The translations under genes and the position numbers were made by a program. Below are positions 10,811 to 21,035 of a DNA stretch of 64,000 nucleotides, piece by piece. The stretch is from Eulemur rufifrons. Taxonomy: Eukaryota > Chordata > Mammalia > Primates > Lemuridae. The notes under the pieces are model-generated. The model had not been told where the DNA came from, did no database searches, and saw nothing but the letters and a program-made list of their open reading frames with translations. The stretch is from assembly GCF_041146395.1 (NCBI RefSeq), contig NC_090989.1, forward strand, positions 225,278,843-225,342,842, in the 5' to 3' direction. Each line of letters opens with the position of its first letter. Position 1 is the first letter of the stretch.

Positions 10811-12588
10811 ATGAAATTTTTTTAAAGAAGTAAAGTACCTCTGTGTTTTTATTTTTATTTTTTAATTATGAGAGGAGAATTATTTGATAAATGCCCTAGA
10901 GTCTGAGGAGAAATATCTTTTCTCTGATGCTCTTGGAGGTTGCCCATTGAAAGAATGAAGGCTACTAATGTGCCTACTCCAAGTTAAACCTATCTCACCG
11001 TGGGCTTCCTGGAATCCTACACACTGCCACTGCCCAGAGCATTACAGGACAGTTTATCCTGGGCTTTTTCAAACCTTATTGCTAGGTTTTGAGTCTCTCA
11101 GAGAGCTTGATCTTACCGGAAGCTTAATCTTTAAACAGAGGAAGGCTGAGCTGTTTTCCTTGACGTGGCGGCGGAGGTGGTAGGACCTTTTCATATCCAC
11201 CTCCCTTTCCCCCCAAACTTTTGAGGCACCTCCACAATCCTAGTGTCAGAATCAGCCGAAGAGCCTATTAGTACTTTAGCCTACTGGGTCCTCCTCCCTC
11301 CCTGGCAGACCGTACTGTGAACACACTTCCCAGGTGAGTCTTTATGCCCACCAAGGTTTAACAACCTCTTCCTTAAGAACTTCATGGAAAGCTTTGATCT
11401 AGTCCAACCTTGAAGATGCAGAAACTGAGAGCCAGACAGAGGAAGGGAGTCAGGCAGACTAGGCTGGTTAGTGACAGAGCCAAAGTCCCCGCAACCCCCA
11501 CTCCCCCAGCTTGCAGCCTCTTTGCAAGGTCTATACAGGAGGCGGCTCTTTATTGTGTAGTGGAACGGAGGAGAAAGTGCACGTTTGAACTCTTTCAGAA
11601 TGTTTCCCACACATTGCTTATCAATAAAAGGCATTTATTTCTTTATTTTGAGGGTGAAAAATAAATTCGTTACTCGTGTTTTCACCTCCTAGAACACTAT
11701 ATTCCCCAGGGTCAGCATTTAGAAAACTTGTAAAAATTGATCTCCAAAAGCTAATGGTTTCGATGGGGAGGTAAGGATTTTGGTTCTGAGCCTTTTCTTT
11801 TACCTAATGGCTCTGTTATAGGACTAAAATCATTGGAGACCGAAAGGAATTTCCCCTGATGAAGGAGCATCATAACAAGAAGTGAGTGAGATAGAGCTAT
11901 AACTCCAAAGTCTTGGCGCTCTCAGCCTCGTAAACCTGCCGAAGTCCATTAAACAGCCTTTGTGCCTCTTCTGGCACCACATGTGAGAGAAAGCCCAGAT
12001 TTCTTATGAACTGAAGTGGCGGGAGGGACGTATCTGATCGTGTGAGGTGACACACACCAGGTCTTGGAACTGCCTGTAAATGAAGGTCCCTCTTAGCATT
12101 CGGTCTTGAACTCTAGGCAGGCCAAGTCAAGGGAATTTTCCTTTTTTTTCCTATTGGTTGGTTGTTCAAGGCATGCAATGTAATTTGGAAGTGGATTAGA
12201 GGAAGGGGAACCCATGTCCATTAAATGCAAGTGTAACTTGAGTCTGTAGTAGAAGGTAAAAGTAAGGCAAGACCCTCAAACCTCACAATTTTAAACAGTT
12301 TGAATTGCCTCTTACATCTCACTAAGTTGTGTGTACACTGTTTTAGCACAAATCTATTAACTGGTATTTTCATGCTGTATTTGTTCTTCTGGAAAGTGTC
12401 TATGTTGCTAGTCCCATTTGCATCTTTTCTTGTTGGGAAGTGGGCCAGTGGTCTCGCAAAAAAATGGGCCAATTCTTTCAAGATTCAACATTGTACCCGG
12501 TCTTGAAAACTACCCTCATGTCTATTCCTAAAGAAGCTGCTACCAGTATGGGGTATGGGTATGAGTGTGAGCCGAAGAGAAAAGTTTT
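10811..12588. other. Mostly unassigned stretch with one MIR-like trace
   Basis: At 11398-11560 the words TCTAGTCCAACC, GCAGAAACTGAGAGCCAGACAG and TTAGTGACAGAGCCAAAG resemble a MIR-like SINE on the minus strand. Elsewhere I see no gene or named repeat. The 117-codon minus-strand and 84-codon plus-strand frames at 11281-11664 overlap the MIR-like trace and are not supported as coding. Confidence 0.4.
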
Positions 12589-12628
12589 CTTTTTAACTTA
12601 AGAGACTGTCTCTTCCTCACTGATACAG

Positions 12629-12756
12629 ATGCAGCTGTGCTCTTCTGATAACAGTGCTGCCAGCACCTTCCCAAAGATGGATGCTCAACTTGATGACCCA
12701 TTTGTGACAAAGAGAAATATAGCAGCTGCATGTCTTAGAATGCTCATGCCGGCATG
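12629..12756 (+). other. Exon-like segment between good splice signals
   Basis: A pyrimidine-rich tract (TTTTCTTTTTAAC... CTCTTCCTCAC) ends in the acceptor GATACAG at 12628. The next base begins ATGCAGCTG. The frame from 12629 stays open for 42 codons (MQLCSSDNSAAS...RMLMPA) to a strong donor ATG|GTAAGTGT at 12757. The other two plus frames have stops. The length is 128 nt, so the phase changes across it. The minus strand is also open in part. I do not recognise the peptide, and a 42-codon open frame is common by chance. It might be a coding exon, a lncRNA exon or chance. Its plus orientation agrees with the transcription direction suggested by retroelement bias. Confidence 0.25.
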
Positions 12757-12794
12757 GTAAGTGTGCCTTCTCTCTCTGTGGGCAGATTTCTAAT

Positions 12795-13830
12795 TGCAAG
12801 CAGTGCCAGCTACATAATTTACGGGGCCCTGTGCAAAATGAAAATGTGAGATCCATTGTTCAAAAAGCAGGGAAAAATTTTTATTGAAGGAACTAAAATA
12901 TAAAGCTCTTCCCTATCTTCCATGGTCTTTCTTTCATTTGTCCTAAGAACATTTGCTATTTAATGTCATTTTAAGTAAAGGAAAATTAAAATTTTAAATT
13001 ATTAACATGAATTTTACCATTTATGTTTAATGTGTTTGATGTAGAATGCTAGTTTTAAATGCAAATTTAAGAGCATTTGATTCATATGAGGAATCATCAA
13101 AATTGCACAATGGGTATTTCATAGCTCATGCATGCATATGTATTTTGTATTTACTAGAATAGTGGAATCATAGCACAAAAGTAATTCACTTCTTTTATTT
13201 CATTGTTTGATTTGCTTACATTGTACCAACACTCCTCACTCTTGGCTTACTGAAGATAAGGAAGAACTGAAAGGAAAAGGAACTGTGGGTTTCCCTATCA
13301 CTTCCTTTTAGGCCATATTATTCAGCATAAGTGGTTGGCCAATATAGGGAAATAACATGGGTAAGAAAAGATACAATAGGGTTCCTTGGTAGTTTTTATT
13401 TCTTAAAATACCTCTGCATTCATTCTGTGTTTGAAGCAAGTCCCAGTTAGAACAGAGAGCATGGCCTCTCTGGGCTGTCAGTGGCCCTGCTTATTCAGTT
13501 ATAGATATAATATGCTTATATTAAACTCACTTTCAGTACTACTGAACTCCCATGCATTGCCCGTCCACCAGAATTCTGTGCTCATAGGACATTGCAAATG
13601 TTGTATATGAATGAGATATCTCCTTTGTTCATGGACATGCTCCATTGCCCTATTGGACTTCATTTGCAAAACACAAGTTCAAAGATAAAATTACTAAGGA
13701 TTCCAAGATGGCTAAGGCAAAGCATTAAACCAAATTGGGACTTTCTGAGCACAGAGACATGAAATAAAGACCAAAGACTTTAGGAGACCTTAAGTGACCA
13801 TTATGGGGAATTGAGACCAGAGCATGTCCT
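12795..13830. repeat. Possible dispersed repeat, family not assigned
   Basis: The words CCAGCTACATAATTTACGGGGCCC, CATGCATTGCCCGTCCACC, CTCAGTGG-like pieces and TTCCAAGATGGCTAAGGCAAAG give an impression of a known dispersed mammalian sequence, running continuously from about 12795 to 13830. I cannot name it and rely only on family resemblance. There is no open frame of note. Confidence 0.28.
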
Positions 13831-13839
13831 ACCTCAAGT

Positions 13840-14322
13840 GACATTCAGGTCTTGCTTGGCTCAGATGTCGTCTTGTTAGAGAGGCTATTCCTAACCACCC
13901 ATTCTAAAGTAACTCTCCCTTCATCATTCTTTCTTATAGCAATAGTTCTCAAACTTTAGTATGCATCTGATTGCTGGGTCATACCTGGAGAGTATCTGAT
14001 TCAAAAAGTTGTGAGTGAGGCCTGAGAATTTGCTTTCCTAATACATTCCCGGGTGATGCCAACAGTGCTAATTTGGGGACCAAAATTTGAAAACCACTGC
14101 TCCATTTCATCATTCGGCTTTATTTTTCTTATAGCATTTATCTGAAATCGTCCTTATATTTATTTGTCAATTGTCTGTTTCCACCACAAGAAATTAAGTT
14201 CAATGAGAGCAGGAATTTAGTCAGCTATGTTTGACTACTATGCCTTTTAGGATTTGTAATGTGCCTAACCTATAATAGGTACTCAATAAATATTTATAAG
14301 ATTAACAAATGAATACATGACC
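13840..14322 (+). repeat. L2 LINE 3' end, interrupted by a MER5-type element
   Basis: Plus-strand L2 words appear on both sides of the insertion: TTCAGGTCTTGC...GAGAGGCTATTCCTAACCACCC before 13940, and TTTTTCTTATAGCATTTATCTGAAA, CAATGAGAGCAGGAATTTAG and GGTACTCAATAAATATTTATAAG after 14100. The order and orientation match one L2 copy. L2 is an ancient CR1-clade LINE that is dead in placental mammals. Confidence 0.8.
13940..14099 (+). mobile_element. MER5A-type hAT MITE inserted in L2
   Basis: It begins CAATAGTTCTCAAACTTTAG and ends TTTGAAAACCACTG, a diverged inverted terminal pair typical of MER5. The interior GCCTGAGAATTTGCTTTCCTAA and CGGGTGATGCC also fits. The 8-bp flanks TCTTATAG and CTCCATTT no longer match. 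Confidence 0.85.
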
Positions 14323-15320
14323 AGGAAGTTCAATGAGTGAAAGATTATTAGCTGGCAGTGAGTGGAGTGGAGTTGGGCTACAGAAACACTTGTAATTATG
14401 CCCACATATGTGGTATTGCTGGTCAAATTTGCTTCTAGGCAAATAAAACACGAAGTTGCAAATCTAGGGGCAGGGAGTAGAAATCATGAAACATGATGTT
14501 AGGGAACCAGCTGGCTAATTTAATTGGTGGAGTAGGAGGAACTTCATAATTTCCTCTAAGGTTTGGGCATTTGGCTATTGCTAAAACAGAATGACATGCA
14601 AGGGTCCCTCTTATGTCTAGGTGGATTCTAGAGCCTCAGGAACTCTGTACATGATGAATCTCTGCGTGGCTTCTGGTTGACCAAAAGCAAACATGTAAGC
14701 TAGACTGTATATTGCAAACTGCTAAGCACTACGACTCATGTGTTTATGAGTTGGGATGTGCAGGGTAATCCTCCATGACAAACCTCAGGAAATAACCAGG
14801 GCTTTCCCAGCTGTCCATTCTGGATGCCGGCACACTCCACCCCTGCAGCCCCCAGGATGCTGGAGACTTTCAGGGCTACTAACTTGTGACACCCTAAGAA
14901 CTGCTTTTATGCTTAAACATACATAATCCTTGAACTACTGAGCCCCTTCAGCCCTCCATCTCTTAGCAGTTGTCCAGCATTTTGATCAGCTTGACCCAAT
15001 CCTCTTCTCTCCCTGCATTTTTCTTTAAGAAATAGATTTTCATGTTATCTTAAAATACCCCTTTAGGCTATCTTTCAAATGGCTTTGGCAGAAGCAGTTC
15101 TGAGGAAAGACATTTCTTGGAAACTCCTGGAACTAAAAAGTGGCAATTATTTTATAAGGGGTCAAGTTAAAGGCGGGAAGAAGAAGAACCAAGACCCCAC
15201 TGTGGACAGCTAAGGGTGTTCCTGCGGCAGAAGTGAGCTTACCACTTGGCCACAGTCAGGGCAGGTCAAGGTGATGGACCATCCAGAGAGACCCTTTAGC
15301 CTCTTGGGAAGAAGTCCATG
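14323..15320. other. Unassigned non-coding stretch
   Basis: I see no gene or named repeat. GC content rises a little near 14820-14880 and 15170-15260. No frame here has supporting features. Confidence 0.45.
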
Positions 15321-15874
15321 TAGTTGGTTCTCAACCCATGGTGTGTTAGACTCACCCCTGCCCCTGACCTCTAGAGAATCTGATTCACCATGTCTAGGGG
15401 GGTGTATCAGTCAGTTTGGGTTGCATAACAAAGTACCAAAGACTGCGTGGCTTAAACAACAGGCACTTACTCCCTCACAGACCTGGAGGCTAGAAGTGTG
15501 AGACTAAGGTGCTGTCAGGGTTAGTTTCTTTTGAGGCCTCTCTCCTTGGCTTGTAGATAGCTGTCTTTTCCTCTTTGTCTCCACGTGGTCTTCCCTCCAT
15601 GCTTGTCTGTGTCCTGATCTTTTCCTTTAAGGACACCAGTCATATTAGATTAAGGCCCACCCCAACGACCTCATTTAACCTTAAGTACCTCTTTAAAGAC
15701 CGCTGTCTCCAAATACAGTCATATGCTGAGGTACTAGATGGGAGGACTCCGACATAAGAATTTTCAGGGGACACCATTCAGCCCAAAACAGGTGGACCCC
15801 AGGAAAGCTGTATTTTTAGCCATGTCTCCAGGTAACATTGACACAGCCAGGCCTAGAGCCAGTGTTGAGTAACT
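15321..15874 (+). mobile_element. MER5-type hAT MITE split by an MLT1 LTR
   Basis: The left part, 15321-15402, contains GTTGGTTCTCAACCCATGG, AGAGAATCTGATTCACCATG and TCTAGGGGGG. The right part, from 15791, continues GGTGGACCCCAGGAAAGCTG and CTCCAGGTAACATTGACAC. Together they follow MER5 order across the LTR. The right inverted end is poorly kept. Confidence 0.6.
15403..15790 (-). mobile_element. Solo MLT1-type LTR nested in a MER5-type element
   Basis: The plus strand reads TGTATCAGTCAGTTTGGG, AACAAAGTACCAAAGACTG, CTCTCTCCTTGGCTTGTAG, AAGGACACCAGTCATATTAG, CCTCATTTAACCTTAA and CATTCAGCCCAAAACA, the reverse complement of an MLT1 LTR. Flanks GGGGG (15398-15402) and GGTGG (15791-15795) match at 4 of 5 bases, as expected for an old 5-bp duplication. 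No internal sequence remains. Confidence 0.87.
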
Positions 15875-16437
15875 GCTGCAAACACCTGCTAGCTCTGCAG
15901 CCCCATCCACGGGCACAACCCTTGCTTTTCTCCTTTGCAAATGAGAGCTTCTCTGCCAGGCCAGCTGACTTTCAATGGGCTTGTAACAGATACGCTCCGG
16001 AAGGACTTGGTAACCTAACACCTTGCCGCCTGCAAATATAGTCTGGGTTTGTTTGTGGCTGGACTTCTGGGTATCAACCCAGAGACATTTCATTTCCAAT
16101 GAGCTATGTTCTCAAAGCAAAGCAGGTTTGCTCCTGGTTAAAAAAAAATGTGAATCTGAAGACAGGTTGTGAGTGAAGCTTGGCGTGCTGGAAAACAGAT
16201 CAGATGTAGACCTAATTGCCTATAATTTATCTTCTGTGGCCACCATTTAGTCTGCCCTCCAAGAATCCTCATTAAATCTTAAAACTCAAGATACCCCAAG
16301 GAACAGTGCAACACTAACAAGCATTTGCCTGAAAAGTCAATCTTCAGTATATATTTCTCTCATATAAATCCTGTCTTTCTGCCACTGTCAACACTGTCCA
16401 TATGAATGCAAGTAACTCATCAATGGCGGGAGCCATG

Positions 16438-16438
<1 letters not shown>
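15875..16438. other. Unassigned non-coding stretch
   Basis: There is no gene or named repeat. The 111-codon minus-strand frame at 15764-16099 overlaps the LTR and is a chance frame. Confidence 0.45.

Positions 16439-16473
<35 letters not shown>
16439..16473. repeat. (TG)n microsatellite
   Basis: About 17 uninterrupted TG units are followed by TATGTGTTTGG. This is long enough to be polymorphic. Confidence 0.95.
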
Positions 16474-16479
<6 letters not shown>

Positions 16480-18185
16480 TTGGGGTTTAAGGAGCATGGG
16501 GGTGAGGTAGGCTGGGATTAGGCTCTCATCGTTTGTCTGAAAGAGTTTAAGAACACACTCTACTTGCCATTTTTTGAGTTTATGCAATGATAGATCTGCT
16601 CCTAAGTGGAGATAATATTTTCCTTTGAATTCTGTGGAGCAAGAGCATTTTTTGAATTGTGTCTTCCATGTCTCAGAGTAGTAACAACGATACATTTTCT
16701 TGACCAATCCTGCTCTATATTGACTGCACTGGCACCAAGATCACAACTTAAATATATAATTTATTGTGTGTGGGATGTCCAGGTTCAGCTGTCCTCAGTT
16801 TTGATCTTGGACCAAAAGGAGGCCTAGATGCAGGTTTGGAAATACGTGGAAGTATTTTCTAGTGGTCATATGTCAGGGGCATTCCTGGAATGTAATGAGG
16901 GAGAGGCAGAGAAGTGAGACATTTTATTCCGTTCAGGACGGTTTCACACAACGGAGACCAATGTACCGAAAATGCTTTTAACAAGCCTGCTGAGAGGCAC
17001 TGATGGATATCAGAGGATGAGCTTTAGTAACAGCCGTGATGGAATGAAAATTGATGTGGCACTGAAGCAGGCCGAGTGGGAGACTGGCCTGGCTTGTCCT
17101 AGCTAACTCATTCAGGAGGGGAGTCAGAGCCAAAGAAGCCAGCAGATCCTGGCTGTACCACTCAGGAGTGGGCCCTGCCTGGTCCGCATTTCACACATAA
17201 CCTGCAGCTCCAGGCAGTGCCCCGAGCTTGGATGCTGCTGGCTTAGGAGTGAGATGAGGCCACCCAAGTAAGTGTTAACTCCACCTAAGGAGAAACTTGG
17301 CCCCATGAAAGCAAGTCAGGGGGGCAGGAAGTAGAGTGTGGGGTGGATCAAGGAACAAAAGTTCCAGAACTTCTCTGAAAGGACAGAAGAGTTCACGTGG
17401 GTCTGTTCATTAAGGTACATGGACACAATATCGGAAAACTTTGCTTTCCTATTTCTTTAAACTGCATCTTGTACAAATTAGTATAAATATTTCCTCCATG
17501 ACTTTTTCAATTCCTCAGCTTTATCCTCAAGGGATAGGTCTTTCTTCTTGATTCCATTTTCAAAGAAAACTTAATTTCTTCTGCAGTGGGTACTTTTTTA
17601 CCCTTAAAATTAAATCCTGAACTTTTAGTTTCATTTCACATACTGTTACCCTTGGCTAAAGGGTTAATAAGTAAAACATATATATATATATATTTTTAGT
17701 ATTTACTTTGTTTCTGTTAAAGTTATCAGAAATGATTATTTGGAGCAACAATTGTTTTTGCTAGCATCCTCTATTTGTCTGTTGCAATAGGATACCCCAA
17801 ATAAATTTGGGGTTTATTTTGAAAAGAATTTCCTTCCCCAAAATGACTTAAAGTTGAAAATAAGACCATTTCTCAACTAATAGAAAGTACATATTATTTC
17901 TACAACTTGTAGTTCAAGAATATCTTATTTTTGCAGTAATAATCAGCAGTGTGAGAACAATGTACATCACTTACTATTGAAATAGTTATTATAGCTCCAA
18001 GTGTTATAATCAAGAAATGTCAAAAACCTAAATTTGATTTCATGATTTTCAGAGATTTTTGTTGTTTATATAGCTAAGACTCCCCACATGTTATATGTTT
18101 TTCCATTGTGAAGAAAAAATTATATTTTATCAGATCTAAAACTTTCTTTGGACCTCCAATGGTGTAAATAAATTTAACTGTTCAA
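16474..18185. other. Unassigned non-coding stretch with a short (AT)n run
   Basis: No gene and no named repeat are visible. A short (AT)n run lies at 17677-17693. The region from about 17400 to 18180 is AT-rich. The frames at 16420-16827 overlap the (TG)n repeat or are short. Confidence 0.45.
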
Positions 18186-18330
18186 TTGCACAAACATTTA
18201 CTAGGAACCTAGCGTGTTTAAAGTAATCTTCTAGGTGCATGGGAGATGCCAAAATAAAAAGATGTATTCTTATTCACCTCCTGTTAGGGAATAGAGACAA
18301 GAACTGACATAGCTGGAATCTAAGGCAGGC
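18186..18330 (-). repeat. L2 3'-end fragment
   Basis: CAAACATTTACTAGGAACCTAGCGTG and TCTAGGTGCATGGGAGATGCC correspond to the minus-strand L2 3' tail (AACAAATATTTATTGAG... CTAGGTGCTGGGGATAC). A second, longer minus-strand L2 begins about 50 bp to the right. Confidence 0.55.
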
Positions 18331-18377
18331 TTCAATCAGTACTGCAGTAGTCACGTGGAGAAGAAATGTGGGCAGCA

Positions 18378-19560
18378 ATTCAACCAACATGTACTGAACA
18401 TTTGCCAAGCCAACGTCTCGCCTGTGTGCTGAAAAATACAGTGACCAAAACTCCCTAGATATTGCCCCTACTCTCTTGGAGCGTATAAGGTAGGGAGGGC
18501 ATCTGGCTGGGATAATTGCAAAGACCATACTGGAATTTTGTGGGAATGATACGTAGAAATGTCAAGGGGAAATGCATTCCAGACACAGAGAACAGAAGCT
18601 CAGAGAAGAGTCTTTGGAGACTGCATTTGGAAATGGAAAGTAATCCCAGAAACTGGATCCCATACACTGGAGCATAGGATGAGTATAGAAAGATCCATCG
18701 GAGATTGGTTCCATGTTGTGAAAAATTCCCAGTGAGCACACTTTACTTACCATTTCATGAATTGCAAAGTGACAAGTATATCTCTTAATGGTGGAAGTAC
18801 TTCCCAGTAAATTTTGTAAGGCAGGCATTTTTTTCCTCCTGTGGGGGTAGTCATCAAAGCCTTGGAGAGTTTTGATCGGGAGGATGCTGTGATCATATGA
18901 GAATAGCTGTGGCCAGAGGGTTGTTTCAGAGATCTCAGTTATGGCTGCCCTCCCCTCTGCCATGGCCTGACCTCCAGTGGGTCATCACATTCCTCATGGA
19001 CAGTGAAGCTGTAGGCCATCAATTTACCTGTGGTGTAGCCAGAAAGTATGAATGGGGCCAAAGTCTTGCTTTTGTGAACTTGATCTGTAAGAAATTTGCT
19101 AGTTAGCCATGGAACTGAAGACGAAAGGAGGCCAAGAAGTTGAGACTGAGCCAATACAATCCACAGCTTCATGCGAGCCAGAAAATGAGTAGCTGATGAT
19201 GAAGAGAGAGACTTGGATGGTGCAGATGAACAGAGAAGGGCAGAGGATGTGTGTGAGAAGGAAAATACAGTGACACCAAGGGTGATTTTGACTCATGGCG
19301 ACAGAGTTAGAGGGGATAGCTAGGAATCCACTGGGGCAGGACATCTGTGTTTTGGTAGCTAGATGGATGTGGGGAAGATAACTTTTGATAAGGGATAGAG
19401 TTTAAGAGAACTCTGAGATTTCAATTCTGAGTGATTAGAACGGTAGTGATTCTATTTGCGTGTGTTGCAACACAGGTGTAAGGGAATTTTGTAGAAGCAG
19501 AAGGTGCTGAGTTCTGTCTTGAACAAATTGGGTGGATCCTTGTGGAATACATATATAGAG
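18378..19560 (-). repeat. Long diverged L2 LINE fragment
   Basis: The plus strand shows AACATGTACTGAACATTTGCC, AAAATACAGTGACCAAAACT, GCATTCCAGACACAGAGAACAG and GGAGAGTTTTGATCGGGAGGATGCTGTGATC. These appear in the order expected of an L2 copied from the minus strand: 3' tail first, then the CR1-type ORF2 C-terminal region. Similarity weakens after about 18720, and the right boundary is approximate. The 133-codon minus-strand frame at 18562-18963 lies inside this relic and is not a host gene. Confidence 0.6.
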
Positions 19561-19627
19561 AGATACAGAGCGATGCAGAGATGAATATTGTGTGAACCTA
19601 TGACTCAGAAGAGAAATGAGTGAAGGG

Positions 19628-19735
19628 GAAGAGAGCCAGCATTTATGGCATCTTATACGGCAGGCACCGTGCTAAGTGCTCTACATATAGGCCTTCATTT
19701 GGCTCACATTCTCTGGGAGGGCTGTGTCATTTGTC
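19628..19735 (-). repeat. MIR fragment
   Basis: AGCCAGCATTTATGGCATCTTATACGGCAGGCACCGTGCTAAGTGCTCTACATATAGG matches the minus-strand 3' half of a MIR in word order. It is short and diverged. Confidence 0.6.
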
Positions 19736-19739
19736 TATT

Positions 19740-20405
19740 TGTGCTCAAATCAATCCTCTGACCTTTATTTGCTCTGTTCTGCGTTGAAGGGGGCCGTCCC
19801 CTGCAAGGACATTTCCTAGACTTCCTTGAAAATGGCTACAGGCTGGGTTTGGCTAGTGGGAGGCATGGTGAGAGACTGGAGGGCTGGAGAGAGATATTTC
19901 CCTCCCTTCTGCTTCCAGTTGCATCTCCAGTAGCAGTTGCTGTTATATCTCTTCTGTGGTATTCTCTCCAATTGGACAGAAAAAGAAAAGGAGGGAGCAA
20001 GTGGAACCACAGTATATATGCTAGATTTGGCTCTATACACATAAGAGAAAAACCTTGCCAAACAGTGGCTTAAGCTAAATTTAAGAGGTTTTCCTCTGTT
20101 ATATAATATGTAGGTGGTCCAGAGCTCTTATGGTATTATAGTTTTGTAGTCTGTTTAGGGACATAGTTATGTATTTTTCTGCTTGGCCACATCTAGCACA
20201 TAGCTTCTACTCTCAGGTTCTCCTCCTGGTCCAAAATGGCTGATGAAGCTCAGCTGTCACGTCTGTGTTCTAGGCAAGAGGCAAGTGGAGTAAAGGATAT
20301 CCTTCTAATGCCCCAGCTTACATCTCATTGGCTGAAACATAATCACGTGCCCAGGTGAGGCTGAAAGGGAGGTTGGGTAATAGTCTTTTAGCTTGGCCCT
20401 AATAT
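19740..20405. repeat. Unclassified old repeat-like sequence
   Basis: Two blocks look like dispersed repeats. One is 19740-19960 (GGACATTTCCTAGACTTCC, GCTAGTGGGAGGCATGGTG). The other is 20035-20405 (CAGTGGCTTAAGC, GGTCCAAAATGGCTGATG, CATCTCATTGGCTGAAACATAATCACGTG, GGGAGGTTGGGTAATAGTC). I recognise the style but cannot assign a family. The paired opposite-strand frames around 19816-20073 fall in the first block and are not coding. Confidence 0.35.
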
Positions 20406-20489
20406 ACTCTTATAAATCAGGACTTCATTACTAAGGAAGAAGGGTATAATGGACATTAGACAGCGTATAGAAGTCTCTGCCTCAGCTAT

Positions 20490-20640
20490 GAAGTAACTGC
20501 TATCTTTATTTTAAAGATGAAAAATGATTCTAGAGAGCTTAATAAGCTCTCACAGGTGGTATGTAGCAGTGCCGATATTTCAGCCCCAGCCTCTCTGGCT
20601 CCAGAGTTCATCGGCGTTTTTCTGTAGCAAGTCTAGGGCT
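20490..20640 (-). repeat. MIR fragment
   Basis: CTATCTTTATTTTAAAGATGAAAAATG, CTCTCACAGGTGGTATGTAGCAG and CTCTGGCTCCAGAG follow the minus-strand MIR order from 3' to 5' half. Confidence 0.65.
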
Positions 20641-20939
20641 GGGGAGGTAACAGAGAGTCCACCATGTACAGCCGATGGTTGAAACTTGAGAGAAGATGGA
20701 TGAGATTTCCCAGGAAGAACATAGAAATAAAAAACAGTGGGGCTCAGGAGAGAAATAAAGAACCCAAAGGCACTGGGGAAGGCCCAGAGTTAAAGGTGAA
20801 AGATGAATAGCCATTGGGGGGAAATAAGAGGAAAGAGTTGGAGAGGAAGGAAGGAAGCCAGGGAACCAAGGCCTGGAGGAGCCAAGGAAGGAGCAGGCAG
20901 AGGCGGCAGTTTCCTGATGGAGAAATGTTGGCCTTGGAG

Positions 20940-21035
20940 TTGGGGAGCTTAGTTTTGCATTTTAGCTCTGTCATTTTCTGATGACATGACCTTGGGTAGT
21001 TGTTCCATGGCTTGAACTTCATCGTACTCATTTCC
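20940..21035 (+). repeat. MIR core fragment
   Basis: TTTAGCTCTGTCATTTTCTGATGACATGACCTTGGGTAG matches the central core of a MIR on the plus strand. The rest is diverged. Confidence 0.55.

Noticed and set aside
18562..18963. 133-codon minus-strand frame as a possible gene
   Set aside because: It lies inside an L2 relic that reads in the same direction.
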